The position numbers were made by a program, and so were the translations under genes. Source: Desulfobulbaceae bacterium UBA2276 (GTDB lineage Bacteria > Desulfobacterota > Desulfobulbia > Desulfobulbales > Desulfocapsaceae). From it: a stretch of 22,543 nucleotides of DNA. The notes under the pieces were generated by a model. That model did not search any database and was not told the DNA's origin. It worked only from the letters and a program-made list of their open reading frames with translations. Within the stretch, counting starts at the first letter, position 1; each line of letters begins with the position of its first letter. Location of the stretch: contig DDWW01000059.1 in assembly GCA_002347085.1 (NCBI GenBank), forward strand, positions 26,970 to 49,512. The letters run 5' to 3'. Of the stretch, positions 1-7,736 are shown one piece after another.

Positions 1-26
1 AAAAGTTGTATAAACGTCTGTCCGAC

Positions 27-1469
27 CTACAGGGCGTAGGGATTCAGGCCGCGATGATGGATCTCGGCAATCAGTTTGGACAGCTTCTCGGCCTCATTCG
101 GTGCTTCTTTATATTCAAACAGTTGAGGATGGGTGTCTAAGAACGAGGTGTTGAAATCACCCCTCATGAAGTCGGGATCCTGGACGATGTTCATGTAAAA
201 AGGGATGGTGGTTTTTGGGCCGGCAATATCAAAGTTCTGCAAACAGCGGCGGACCCGGCTCACGGTCTCGTTCCAGGTGAAGCCATGGACGGTCAGCTTG
301 ACCAGCAGGGAGTCATAGACCTGGGGAATGGTATAGCCTTGATAGACAAAGCCGTCGAGACGCACCCCGTAGCCGCCTGGTGAGCGATAGAGCGAGACGG
401 TCTTGCCGCCCTCCGGCATGAAATCCGCCTGGGGATCTTCAGCGTTGATACGCATCTCGATGGCGTGACCCCGCAACTGGACATCATCTTGCGTGAAAGA
501 AAGGGTCTTGCCCAGGGCCAGTTTGATCTGGGTGCGGACGATATCAATGCCGGTGATCATCTCGGTGACGGTGTGCTCGACCTGGACCCGGGTGTTGATC
601 TCCATGAAATAGTATTTGTAGTCCTTGTCGATCAGGAACTCGACAGTGCCGGCGTTGGTGTAGTTGGAGGCCTTGGCGGCCTTGACTGCGGTCTGGCAGA
701 TCTTGTCCAGAAGCTCCTTGTCGCCAATCATGGAGGGCGCGATTTCAATCAACTTTTGATTCCGTCGCTGGATGGAGCAGTCTCTGGTGCCCAGATGGAT
801 GGTGGTTCCTTCCTTATCGGCAATGATCTGCACTTCCACATGCTTGGGGTTAAGCACCACCTTTTCCAGATAGACCGAGTCGTCATTAAAGGCGGCCTTG
901 GCCTCGGAACGGGCTACCGGGATCTCCTTGCGCATCTGTTCGTCGGACTCAATGAGTCTGATGCCGCGTCCGCCCCCGCCACAGGTGGCCTTGAGCATGA
1001 TAGGGTAGCCGTATTTACCGGCAAAGGTCAAGGCCTCCTGGACCCCATCCTCCCCCATAGAGAGATTCGGGGTGCCGGGAACCATGGGGATTCCGGCATC
1101 TGCCATGATCTTGCGGGCAATAACCTTGTTCCCCAGATTAGAGATAACCTCGGAGGAAGGGCCGATAAAGATAATCCCCGCCTCTTCACAGGCCTTGGCA
1201 AAATCAGGGTTTTCGGCCAGAAAGCCATAGCCGGGGTGAATGGCGCAGGCGCCGGAGTGTTTGGCCGCCTTGATGACCTTGTCTATATTCAGATAATCGC
1301 AGCGTGGTCCGTCACCAAGAAAAACGGCCTCACTGGCGGTGCGGATATGGCGTGAATCTTTATCTGGGGTTTCATAAACCGCCACGGCCTCATAATCTAA
1401 TTCCTGGATGGCTCGCATGATGCGGATGGCAATCTCGCCGCGATTGGCCACAAGTATTTTCTTTTTCAA
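27..1469 (-). CDS. accC: Biotin carboxylase subunit (acetyl-CoA/acyl-CoA or pyruvate carboxylase)
   Basis: ATP-dependent carboxylation of the biotin carried by a BCCP partner; cytoplasmic, first half-reaction of acetyl-CoA, acyl-CoA or pyruvate carboxylase. Seen, numbering from the TTG start: N-terminal biotin-carboxylase fold (KKKILVANRGE, 2-12), ATP-grasp glycine loop KATCGGGGRGIR (160-171), ENP-like LNPKHVEVQI (206-215), RDCSIQRRNQK (229-239), catalytic EINTRVQVEH (290-299) and C-terminal domain RGHAIEMRINAED (333-345). The product is 480 aa, slightly longer than the usual ~450, with a C-terminal tail ending HHRGLNPYAL. The TTG start is chosen because AAAGGAG lies 5 nt upstream and homology begins there; an upstream in-frame ATG at 1562 would add 31 unlikely residues. 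No BCCP or carboxyltransferase gene is visible, so the partner, and hence the substrate, is unresolved (accC versus pycA). Confidence 0.93.
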   Translation of the reverse strand: MKKKILVANRGEIAIRIMRAIQELDYEAVAVYETPDKDSRHIRTASEAVFLGDGPRCDYLNIDKVIKAAKHSGACAIHPGYGFLAENPDFAKACEEAGIIFIGPSSEVISNLGNKVIARKIMADAGIPMVPGTPNLSMGEDGVQEALTFAGKYGYPIMLKATCGGGGRGIRLIESDEQMRKEIPVARSEAKAAFNDDSVYLEKVVLNPKHVEVQIIADKEGTTIHLGTRDCSIQRRNQKLIEIAPSMIGDKELLDKICQTAVKAAKASNYTNAGTVEFLIDKDYKYYFMEINTRVQVEHTVTEMITGIDIVRTQIKLALGKTLSFTQDDVQLRGHAIEMRINAEDPQADFMPEGGKTVSLYRSPGGYGVRLDGFVYQGYTIPQVYDSLLVKLTVHGFTWNETVSRVRRCLQNFDIAGPKTTIPFYMNIVQDPDFMRGDFNTSFLDTHPQLFEYKEAPNEAEKLSKLIAEIHHRGLNPYAL

Positions 1470-1474
1470 GGGAA

Positions 1475-1481
1475 CTCCTTT
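1475..1481 (-). promoter_or_regulatory. Shine-Dalgarno that fixes the TTG start of accC
   Basis: Read on the minus strand, AAAGGAG is followed by 5 nt and then TTG AAA AAG AAA. It is the only good ribosome-binding site near the 5' end of the gene, and it supports a TTG start over the upstream ATG at 1562. Confidence 0.75.
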
Positions 1482-1563
1482 ATTGCTTGCTCTATTGGTT
1501 ACGGGGGTTCGGTTGTCTGTCTTACTGTTTGTGCCTGAGGGATAGAAATAATGATGCGGCACG

Positions 1564-1615
1564 ACGGCTTATGCCGTTTTATATTCTTCTGATGTTTCTG
1601 CCGTTATAAAACGGC
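1564..1615. repeat. Compound hairpin in the glnS-accC spacer, related to the CTTAT-loop repeat
   Basis: ACGGC-TTAT-GCCGT (1564-1577) forms a 5-bp hairpin. It overlaps a second inverted repeat, GCCGTTTTATA (1573-1583) with TATAAAACGGC (1605-1615), 11 bp perfect. The string ACGACGGCTTA at 1561 recurs at 3527 and 10213, so this appears to be a member of a dispersed intergenic repeat family. It would lie in the accC 5' leader if the promoter at 1628-1656 is used. Confidence 0.6.
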
Positions 1616-1627
1616 GGCCAACTTGGC

Positions 1628-1656
1628 AAAATAAATACCCGGAAAGGTTACGTCAA
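1628..1656 (-). promoter_or_regulatory. Candidate sigma70 promoter for accC
   Basis: Minus-strand TTGACG (1656-1651) and TATTTT (1633-1628) are separated by 17 nt. It lies immediately downstream of the glnS stop and would give accC its own transcript with a leader of roughly 150 nt containing the hairpin at 1564-1615. Sequence match only. Confidence 0.45.
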
Positions 1657-1665
1657 GAAATATGT

Positions 1666-3372
1666 TTATTTTTGTCCTGTAATCTCTGTTTTTATCCAGG
1701 AGTCCTTGAGGGTAACGGTGCGGTTAAAGACCGGGGCCCCTGGTTGGGAATTGATCAGGTCGGCGCAGAAATAGCCCTGACGCTCAAACTGGAAGTAGTC
1801 TCCTGGTTGGGCCTTGCCCAAGGATGGTTCCAGGAGGCAAGTGTCAAGGAGAGTGAGCGAATTTGGATTCAAATGTTCCTTGAAGTCCACGCCCTTGTCG
1901 GCGTCGGGATTCTCAGTCAGAAAAAGACGGTCATAGAGCCGAACCGGACATGAAATGGCGTGTGCGGCCGAAACCCAGTGGATGGTGCCCTTGACCTTGC
2001 GGCCATCAGGGGCGGAACCGCCTCGGGTCTCCGGGTCATAGGTGCAATGGATTTCGGTGATCTCCCCGCTTGCCTCGTCTTTGACCACGGAGACGCAGCG
2101 GATAAAATAGCCGTAGCGCAGCCGCACCTCCCGCCCTGGCCCCAGGCGAAAGAATTTCTTGGGTGGATCTTCCATGAAATCGTCCCGTTCGATATAGATT
2201 TCACCGGAAAAGGGAAGCTTGCGGCTGCCCATCTCCGGCCTTTGGGGGTGATTCTGGGCCTCCAGCTCTTCGTTCTGTCCTTGTGGGTAATTGTCAATGA
2301 TGACCTTTAAGGGATTGAGTACGGCCATGACTCGGGTCGCGGTTTCGTTCAGGTCATCCCGCACCGCGCCTTCGAGCACGCTCATGTCGATCCAGCTCTC
2401 TTTCTTGCCAATGCCGATATCGGCGCAGAACTTGCGGATGGCGGATGCCGGATATCCCCGCCGTCTCAGGCCGGAGATGGTGAGCATGCGCGGATCGTCC
2501 CAACCTTCAACGTAGCCGCCCTGCACCAGTTGCAGGATCTTGCGTTTGCTCATGACGGTGTAGGTCAGATTGAGGCGGGCGAATTCAATCTGCCGGGGAT
2601 GGCATGGGGTCTTCAGGGTGTCCAGGCACCAGTCGTAGAGCGGACGATGGTCTTCAAATTCCAGGGTGCAGAGGGAATGGGTGATTCCTTCAATGGCATC
2701 GGAGAGGCAGTGGGTGTAGTCGTACATTGGGTAAATGCACCATTTGTCGCCGGTGCGGTGGTGGGCGACCTTGAGGATCCGGTAGATGACAGGATCGCGC
2801 ATGTTGAGGTTGGGAGAGCTCATATCGATCTTGGCCCGCAGGACACGGCTGCCTTCAACAAATTCACCGGCCTTCATCCGCTGGAAGAGATCGAGATTCT
2901 CCTCAACACTGCGGTCCCGGTATGGGCTTTCCTTGCCGGGTTCAGTCAGGGTGCCGCGGTAGGCCCGGATCTCTTCCGCCGAGAGCTCGCAGACATAGGC
3001 GCTGCCCAGCTTGATCAGCTGAATGGCGTACTCATACAAGCGGTCAAAGTAATCGGAGGCGTAAAAAAGGTTTTGGCCCCAGTCAAAACCCAGCCACTGA
3101 ACATCTTTTTTGATCGACTCCACATAGGCGGATTCTTCCTTGCTGGGGTTGGTGTCATCAAAGCGCATGTGACAGGGACTGTTGTTCTCGACCCCAATGC
3201 CGAAGTTGAGGCAGATGGATTTGGCATGGCCGATATGGAGAAAACCATTGGGTTCCGGCGGAAAACGGGTCACGGGATGCAGGTGTTTGCCGGTGCGCAG
3301 GTCTTCGGCAATGATCTGGCGGATAAAATCAAGGGGCCGTGCCTCGGGAGGATGTTCGATGCTGTCTGTCAT
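1666..3372 (-). CDS. glnS: Glutaminyl-tRNA synthetase (GlnRS)
   Basis: Charges tRNA-Gln directly with glutamine in the cytoplasm. Class I synthetase signatures are intact: PPEPNGFLHIGHAKS with HIGH at 46-49, and VMSKR (273-277) in place of KMSKS. Conserved GlnRS stretches include CIYPMYDYTHCLSDAIEGITHS (212 onward), EGWDDPRM and, near the C-terminus, KVKGTIHWVSAAHA of the anticodon-binding beta barrels. At 568 aa it is close to E. coli GlnRS (~554). The ATG is preceded by a weak AGGA about 10 nt upstream. It lies downstream of gltX on the same strand but is separated from it by a 162-bp repeat-bearing spacer, so co-transcription is uncertain. Together with gltX this implies direct Gln-tRNA synthesis; whether GatCAB also exists cannot be seen here. 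Confidence 0.97.
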   Translation of the reverse strand: MTDSIEHPPEARPLDFIRQIIAEDLRTGKHLHPVTRFPPEPNGFLHIGHAKSICLNFGIGVENNSPCHMRFDDTNPSKEESAYVESIKKDVQWLGFDWGQNLFYASDYFDRLYEYAIQLIKLGSAYVCELSAEEIRAYRGTLTEPGKESPYRDRSVEENLDLFQRMKAGEFVEGSRVLRAKIDMSSPNLNMRDPVIYRILKVAHHRTGDKWCIYPMYDYTHCLSDAIEGITHSLCTLEFEDHRPLYDWCLDTLKTPCHPRQIEFARLNLTYTVMSKRKILQLVQGGYVEGWDDPRMLTISGLRRRGYPASAIRKFCADIGIGKKESWIDMSVLEGAVRDDLNETATRVMAVLNPLKVIIDNYPQGQNEELEAQNHPQRPEMGSRKLPFSGEIYIERDDFMEDPPKKFFRLGPGREVRLRYGYFIRCVSVVKDEASGEITEIHCTYDPETRGGSAPDGRKVKGTIHWVSAAHAISCPVRLYDRLFLTENPDADKGVDFKEHLNPNSLTLLDTCLLEPSLGKAQPGDYFQFERQGYFCADLINSQPGAPVFNRTVTLKDSWIKTEITGQK

Positions 3373-3435
3373 AATCTGTGTGTCCTGTTTTCTTTTACGC
3401 TATGTCAAAAGAGTTATTTCTTCCTGCTGATTTCA

Positions 3436-3538
3436 GGGGCCGTTAAGAAATAACCTATACTTTTTTCCATTTCTTTACGGCCCCTTATGCCGTTCTTGGA
3501 GCTAAAAAAGTATGAGTTATTTTTGAACGACGGCTTAT
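3436..3538. repeat. Intergenic repeat element: long inverted repeat plus CTTAT-loop hairpin
   Basis: A 16-bp inverted repeat with one mismatch (3436-3451 with 3469-3484, GGGGCCGTTAAGAAAT against ATTTCTTTACGGCCCC) is followed by hairpin ACGGC-CCCTTAT-GCCGT (3477-3481/3489-3493). The element then ends in ACGACGGCTTAT (3527-3538), which overlaps the gltX stop codon. The same hairpin plus ACGACGGCTTA arrangement recurs at 10164-10224. There is no T-tract after the hairpin on the minus strand, so it does not look like a simple terminator. Confidence 0.6.
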
Positions 3539-5013
3539 TGATAAAACCGGTCAACATTGCGCAGTCGTTGCACCACTTTTTCTCGTCCCAGGGTCATGAG
3601 GATGTCATACATCGAAGGGCCGGCCAGTTGTCCGGTGACTACCGTGCGCATGCCGTTGACAATGACCCCGGGTTTCACGCCCTTTTCTTCGGCCAGCTCT
3701 TTGGCCACCCGTTCGGTCTCTTCCATGGTAAACGATGCAAGGGCCTGATAGCGGTCAGCCAGCAGGGGCAGCCATTCCTTGAGATCGGGAAATTTGACCA
3801 GATTTTTCTCTCGCGGCTTGTCCTCAACCTGGAAATCATCGGCAAAATAGGCGCGTCCCAGGGTGGCAAAGTCGTTCAAGGTATGAAAGCGGTCGCGGAT
3901 CAGCGCCAGGGTGGCCAGGTACCATTCCTTTCTCTCGCCTGCATACGAGGCGTCCCACAGACCTTCTCTTTCGAGGACTTCCCGTACCATGGCGCCAAGC
4001 TCTTCAATATCCATGGTTCGCAGGTAATGCTCGTTGATGGCGATGGCCTTGGGGTCGGTGAAGAATTTTTCATCGCCCTTGCGGTAATTGAAGATGGAGT
4101 TGGACTTGTTGATCCGCTCCAGGGTAAAGGCCTCGATGAGCTCCTCGCGGGTAAAGATCTCCTTGTCATCTCCCGGCGACCAGCCGAGCAGCACGAGAAA
4201 GTTGCAGAGGGCCCAGGGAATAAATCCGTGTTCTTTATAAAAATGGACGGCGACAATCTCGCCATGACTGCGTTTGGAGATCTTGGCCTTTTTCAGATCC
4301 AAGGTGAGCGGCATATGGGCAAAGACCGGCAGGGGGGCGCCCAGCGCTTCGTAGAGCAGAACTTGACGGGTGGTGTTGGTCATGTGATCCTGGCCGCGGA
4401 GCACATGGGTGATCCGGTCACGGATATCATCGACGACATTGCAGAGTAGGTAGAGGGGTTTGCCGTTGGAGCGGACAATGACAAAGTCATCGACCTCGCT
4501 GTAGCTGTGTTCAATGCGGCCCAGCACCTTGTCGTCATAGCCCAGCATGCCGCTGCGTTCAGGCACCTTGAAGCGGATGACAAAGGGCAGTCCTGCCGCC
4601 TCTTTTTCCGCGACCTGTTCCGGGGTCAGATGGCGACAGGTGCCATCGTAGCCCATTTCCTGTTTGGCGGCCATGGCTGCATTTTTTTTGGCCTCAAGCT
4701 CTTCCTTGGTGCAAAAACACTTGTAGGCCTGGCCATCCGCCAGCATTCGGTTGGCGGCGGCCAGATGATCAGCGCTGAATTCCGTTTGAAAATAGGGGCC
4801 TTCGTCCCAGTCAATGCCCAGCCAGTTCAGGCCATCGAGTATTCCCTGAATAGAGGAATCGGTGGAACGTTCAGTATCCGTATCTTCAATGCGCAGGATC
4901 AGTTTGCCGCCGGTTTTCCTGGCATAGAGCCAGTTGAACAGGGCCGTTCTCGCCCCGCCGATATGGAGATAGCCCGTGGGACTGGGCGGAAAGCGTAGTC
5001 GTGTTTCGGTCAT
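3535..5013 (-). CDS. gltX: Glutamyl-tRNA synthetase (GluRS)
   Basis: Charges tRNA-Glu; the product also feeds tetrapyrrole synthesis in organisms using the C5 pathway. Seen: class I motif LHIGGARTALFNWL with HIGG at 17-20, RIEDTDTERS (41-50), KISKR (244-248) as the KMSKS loop, LRGQDHMTNT before it, and a C-terminal anticodon-binding region ending RLRNVDRFYQ. A zinc-binding pattern C99-x-C101-x24-C126-x-H128 matches the C-x-C-x24-C-x-H zinc site of E. coli GluRS. At 492 aa it has the normal length. A strong AAGGAG lies 5 nt before the ATG. The promoter candidate at 5086-5114 gives a leader of about 65 nt. The HIGG/KISKRSHGE version is taken as a discriminating GluRS, but GluRS versus GluRS2 cannot be settled by eye. 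Confidence 0.96.
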   Translation of the reverse strand: MTETRLRFPPSPTGYLHIGGARTALFNWLYARKTGGKLILRIEDTDTERSTDSSIQGILDGLNWLGIDWDEGPYFQTEFSADHLAAANRMLADGQAYKCFCTKEELEAKKNAAMAAKQEMGYDGTCRHLTPEQVAEKEAAGLPFVIRFKVPERSGMLGYDDKVLGRIEHSYSEVDDFVIVRSNGKPLYLLCNVVDDIRDRITHVLRGQDHMTNTTRQVLLYEALGAPLPVFAHMPLTLDLKKAKISKRSHGEIVAVHFYKEHGFIPWALCNFLVLLGWSPGDDKEIFTREELIEAFTLERINKSNSIFNYRKGDEKFFTDPKAIAINEHYLRTMDIEELGAMVREVLEREGLWDASYAGERKEWYLATLALIRDRFHTLNDFATLGRAYFADDFQVEDKPREKNLVKFPDLKEWLPLLADRYQALASFTMEETERVAKELAEEKGVKPGVIVNGMRTVVTGQLAGPSMYDILMTLGREKVVQRLRNVDRFYQ

Positions 5014-5085
5014 GAAAACTCCTTGCGAAGATCGGTTTGTCTGATCAGGGTGTTTGAAAAGTGAAATGAAAGAGGAAGCGAACTC

Positions 5086-5114
5086 TTTATATCGTTTTCA
5101 ACTTCATTGTTCAA
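5086..5114 (-). promoter_or_regulatory. Candidate sigma70 promoter for gltX
   Basis: Minus-strand TTGAAC (5114-5109), a 17-nt spacer, then TATAAA (5091-5086). The -10 matches consensus at 5 of 6 positions and the -35 at 4 of 6. It lies 73 nt upstream of the gltX ATG in the divergent gltX/fba spacer. Confidence 0.55.
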
Positions 5115-5199
5115 TAGTTATGATGTCGGAAAGAGGGATTGCGGGCGAAGTGTTACTGTTTTTCTTGAGCTTGGCCTCCTGCGTTCTTCGGCATAAAAC

Positions 5200-5228
5200 T
5201 TGACACAGTATGCGTCAGATGGTAGTAA
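5200..5228 (+). promoter_or_regulatory. Candidate promoter for fba
   Basis: A perfect -35 TTGACA (5200-5205) is followed after 17 nt by the weak -10 TAGTAA (5223-5228); other AT-rich hexamers lie just downstream. This is back-to-back with the gltX promoter in the 290-bp divergent spacer 5014-5303, where nothing else recognisable was seen. Confidence 0.4.
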
Positions 5229-5303
5229 TTTTATGCTTTGTTGTTCCTGTGTGCGGAGATGAAATTTACTTTGATTCTATGAAGTTACAAACCGGAGGTT
5301 GTG

Positions 5304-6584
5304 ATGAGCGTTAACGGAGATTTTGCCAAGGCCCTGGAAATCGGTCGTCCCCCCAATATCAAGCAGTTGTTTCCTCATTCTCGGGCCCTGTTGGTCAGCG
5401 GCAAGGTGATTGATCGCGCCCTGCGGGCCAAGGGCGGGGCCATGACCATGGCCGCGAATGGCCGTAATCTGTTTATTATTCGAGGTGCCTTGCAGGCGGC
5501 GCAAAGGGCTGACGCGGCGCTCATTATCGAGATCGCCCGTTCCGAGGGCGGGGCCTCTGCCTACTGCGCGGTGAATTACTGGAATATGGCCCGGCAGGTC
5601 GATGCCATGTGCAATGAGCTGGGGATTACTGTGCCGGTTGCCATCCACGCCGATCATTACGGGATCAAAAAGGAGGCGGATTTGGCGCTGGCCCGGGTCG
5701 AGATCCCCACGCTCTTTGAGGCCGGAATGACTTCCATTGCGATTGACGCCTCGCACATGCCCGACGACCTCAATCTGCTGGCCAATATTGATCTGAACGC
5801 CATGATCCCCTCCTGGGCCGGGCTTGAGACCGAGGTGGGCGAGATCAAGGGGTCGCAGGGGCTCTCCACCGTTGATGATGCCTCCTTCCTGATCAAGGGT
5901 TTGAACGCCCACGGTATCTGTCCCGACTGGATCGCCTTGAATAATGGTACCACCCATGGCCTTGAGGCCAGCAGTCAGGGAATTCAGGTGGAGTTGACGG
6001 CTGAGATTCACAAACACCTTGCCCCTTATGGTACCTCCGGGGCCCAGCATGGCACTTCCGGCAACAGCTCTGAGCGGTTGCGGGCCATTGCCAAACAAAC
6101 CAGCACCACCAAGGCCAATGTGGCAACGGCCTTGCAGATGGTTTCCTGGGGCCTGGAAGTCAATGATTACGGCAATGCCATCCTTGATGATGACGGTAAG
6201 CTGAAGAAGGTCAACGGCGAAGGCATGAGCGAAGAGATGTGGCAGCAGATGGTGGCCTATGCTGATGCCAAGGGCTGGATGAGCGGCGATTATAAACAGT
6301 TGAATCTACCCTTTGAGACCAGACTCATGGGACAGCCTCGGGCGATTCGTGAACGGATGGCGAAAAGGGTAGAGGATTTTGTTTTTACCATGTTGACAGA
6401 GGTCTTTTATGCCGGAGGCAGCGGGACCCTCAGCCGTGAGGTGATTCTGGAGGCAGGCTCCTATGATCTTGGCCCCAAGGTGGGACGGATTGAAGACCCG
6501 GCGCAATGGACGCGAGAGATGATTATGGAACGGGCCAAAACGCTCGACGTGAATAAGGGACCGGAAGGTCATTTTGACGATTGA
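5304..6584 (+). CDS. fba: Class II (zinc) fructose-bisphosphate aldolase, long ~426-residue type
   Basis: Reversible cleavage of fructose 1,6-bisphosphate to DHAP and glyceraldehyde 3-phosphate in glycolysis/gluconeogenesis, cytoplasmic. Seen, numbering from the chosen ATG: HADHYG (115-120) with the first zinc/catalytic region, ASHMPDD (149-155), LETEVGEI (174-181), NNGTTHG (213-219) and QHGTSG (248-253), matching the order of metal- and phosphate-binding loops in class II aldolases. It is 426 aa, longer than the 300-360 usual for class IIA/B enzymes. The extra C-terminal part, with W and acidic residues and ending GPEGHFDD, resembles a subgroup I recall from deltaproteobacteria. The start: GGAGG (5294-5298) sits 5 nt before ATG 5304, while the in-frame GTG at 5301 is too close. 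Substrate (FBP versus a related ketose bisphosphate) is inferred. Confidence 0.88.
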   Translation: MSVNGDFAKALEIGRPPNIKQLFPHSRALLVSGKVIDRALRAKGGAMTMAANGRNLFIIRGALQAAQRADAALIIEIARSEGGASAYCAVNYWNMARQVDAMCNELGITVPVAIHADHYGIKKEADLALARVEIPTLFEAGMTSIAIDASHMPDDLNLLANIDLNAMIPSWAGLETEVGEIKGSQGLSTVDDASFLIKGLNAHGICPDWIALNNGTTHGLEASSQGIQVELTAEIHKHLAPYGTSGAQHGTSGNSSERLRAIAKQTSTTKANVATALQMVSWGLEVNDYGNAILDDDGKLKKVNGEGMSEEMWQQMVAYADAKGWMSGDYKQLNLPFETRLMGQPRAIRERMAKRVEDFVFTMLTEVFYAGGSGTLSREVILEAGSYDLGPKVGRIEDPAQWTREMIMERAKTLDVNKGPEGHFDD

Positions 6585-6613
6585 TAACAGACGGTGTCTT
6601 GTTGATGGAATCG

Positions 6614-7621
6614 ATGAAAAAAATACTTGTTACCGGCGCCGCCGGTTTTATTGGGGCCCATTTAGTCAAAAGACTTACAGACGCAGGCGCGGAAGTGGTT
6701 GGCGTTGACAATCTGACTCCCTATTATGACACCCAATTGAAGAAAGATCGGCTGGCGCATCTGGCCGCAGGCGAAAACTTTCGGCATGAGAATGTCAATA
6801 TCGCTGATCGCGGGGCCATGGAAAAGTTGTTTACCGACAACAGCTTTGACGTGGTGGTCAACCTGGCGGCCCAGCCAGGTGTGCGCTATTCCCTTATCAA
6901 TCCGGCTTCTTATATCGATACCAATATTGTCGGTTTTGCCAATATCCTCGAAGGATGCCGCCATTCCGGGGTCAGGCATTTCGTCTACGCCTCGTCAAGT
7001 TCGGTCTATGGGGCCAATACCAAACACCCGTATTCGGTGCATGATAACGTCGATCATCCTGTCTCGCTGTATGCGGCCTCGAAAAAGGCCAACGAGCTGA
7101 TGGCCCATGCCTACAGCCATCTCTTTGGTCTGCCTACCACCGGGCTGCGTTTTTTTACGGTCTATGGGCCCTGGGGGAGGCCGGATATGGCCCCGGCCTT
7201 GTTTGCTCGGGCCATTCTTGCCGGTGAGCCGATCAATGTCTTTAATAATGGGAATATGGAACGTGACTTCACCTATATTGATGATATCGTCGAGGGTGTG
7301 GTGCGGGTTATTGGCAAGGTGCCGGAGCCTGATCCGCTGTGGAATGGCGATGCGCCGGATCCGGCGAGCTCATACTGCCCCTTCCGGGTCTATAATATCG
7401 GTAATAACAACAAGGAGAAGCTCCTGCACTTTATCCATCTTCTGGAGGAAAATTTAGGGCGCAAGGCCGACAAGAATTTCCTGCCCATGCAGCCGGGTGA
7501 TGTTCAGGTTACTTATGCCAATGTCGATGAGCTGATCCGTGATTTTGATTATAAGCCGGCTACATCCCTGGAAGAAGGGGTGCGTAAGTTTGTCGCCTGG
7601 TATAAGGGGTATTATCAATAA
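6614..7621 (+). CDS. NAD-dependent sugar-nucleotide epimerase, UDP-glucuronate 4-epimerase-like
   Basis: Extended short-chain dehydrogenase acting on a UDP-sugar, most like UDP-glucuronate to UDP-galacturonate epimerases used for LPS or capsule sugars. Seen from the ATG at 6614: GAAGFIG NAD-binding motif (8-14), VDNLTPYYD (31-39), NLAAQPGVRYSL (83-94) typical of this subfamily, SSSSVYG with the catalytic Ser (127-133), YAASK catalytic Tyr153/Lys157, and RFFTVYGPWGRPDM, a hallmark of the UDP-GlcA epimerase group. Length 335 aa is normal. An in-frame ATG at 6605 and a TTG at 6581 overlapping the fba stop are possible. 6614 is preferred because the protein starts MKKILVTG there, with GGAA just upstream. 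It lies 29 nt after fba, so co-transcription is likely; a functional link to aldolase is not obvious. Confidence 0.88.
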   Translation: MKKILVTGAAGFIGAHLVKRLTDAGAEVVGVDNLTPYYDTQLKKDRLAHLAAGENFRHENVNIADRGAMEKLFTDNSFDVVVNLAAQPGVRYSLINPASYIDTNIVGFANILEGCRHSGVRHFVYASSSSVYGANTKHPYSVHDNVDHPVSLYAASKKANELMAHAYSHLFGLPTTGLRFFTVYGPWGRPDMAPALFARAILAGEPINVFNNGNMERDFTYIDDIVEGVVRVIGKVPEPDPLWNGDAPDPASSYCPFRVYNIGNNNKEKLLHFIHLLEENLGRKADKNFLPMQPGDVQVTYANVDELIRDFDYKPATSLEEGVRKFVAWYKGYYQ

Positions 7622-7669
7622 GGGAGTGAGTCAGGGAAGAGAAGACGGTAAGAAACAAGGGTCTGAATA

Positions 7670-7712
7670 AAAAAAGGGGCCGGGCAAATTAAACTTGCCC
7701 GGCCCCTTTTTT
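7670..7712. terminator. Strong bidirectional rho-independent terminator
   Basis: A perfect 12-bp GC-rich stem, GGGGCCGGGCAA (7676-7687) with TTGCCCGGCCCC (7695-7706), with a 7-nt loop, flanked by A6 on the left and T6 on the right. It can therefore terminate both the plus-strand fba-epimerase unit and the convergent minus-strand lpxK-lpxC unit, whose last gene stops at 7737. Confidence 0.92.
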
Positions 7713-7736
7713 ATGGGAGTAGTATGAAATTTCAAT

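Noticed and set aside
465..1355. 296-codon plus-strand open frame opposite accC
   Set aside because: Antisense shadow of a highly conserved gene; composition is a mirror of accC codon bias, with no domain or ribosome-binding site. The same reasoning removes 2530-3453 and 3487-4449 opposite glnS and gltX.
3403..3408. Consensus TTGACA on the minus strand upstream of glnS
   Set aside because: At 17-nt spacing the -10 position reads GGACAC, and there is too little room before the glnS ribosome-binding site.
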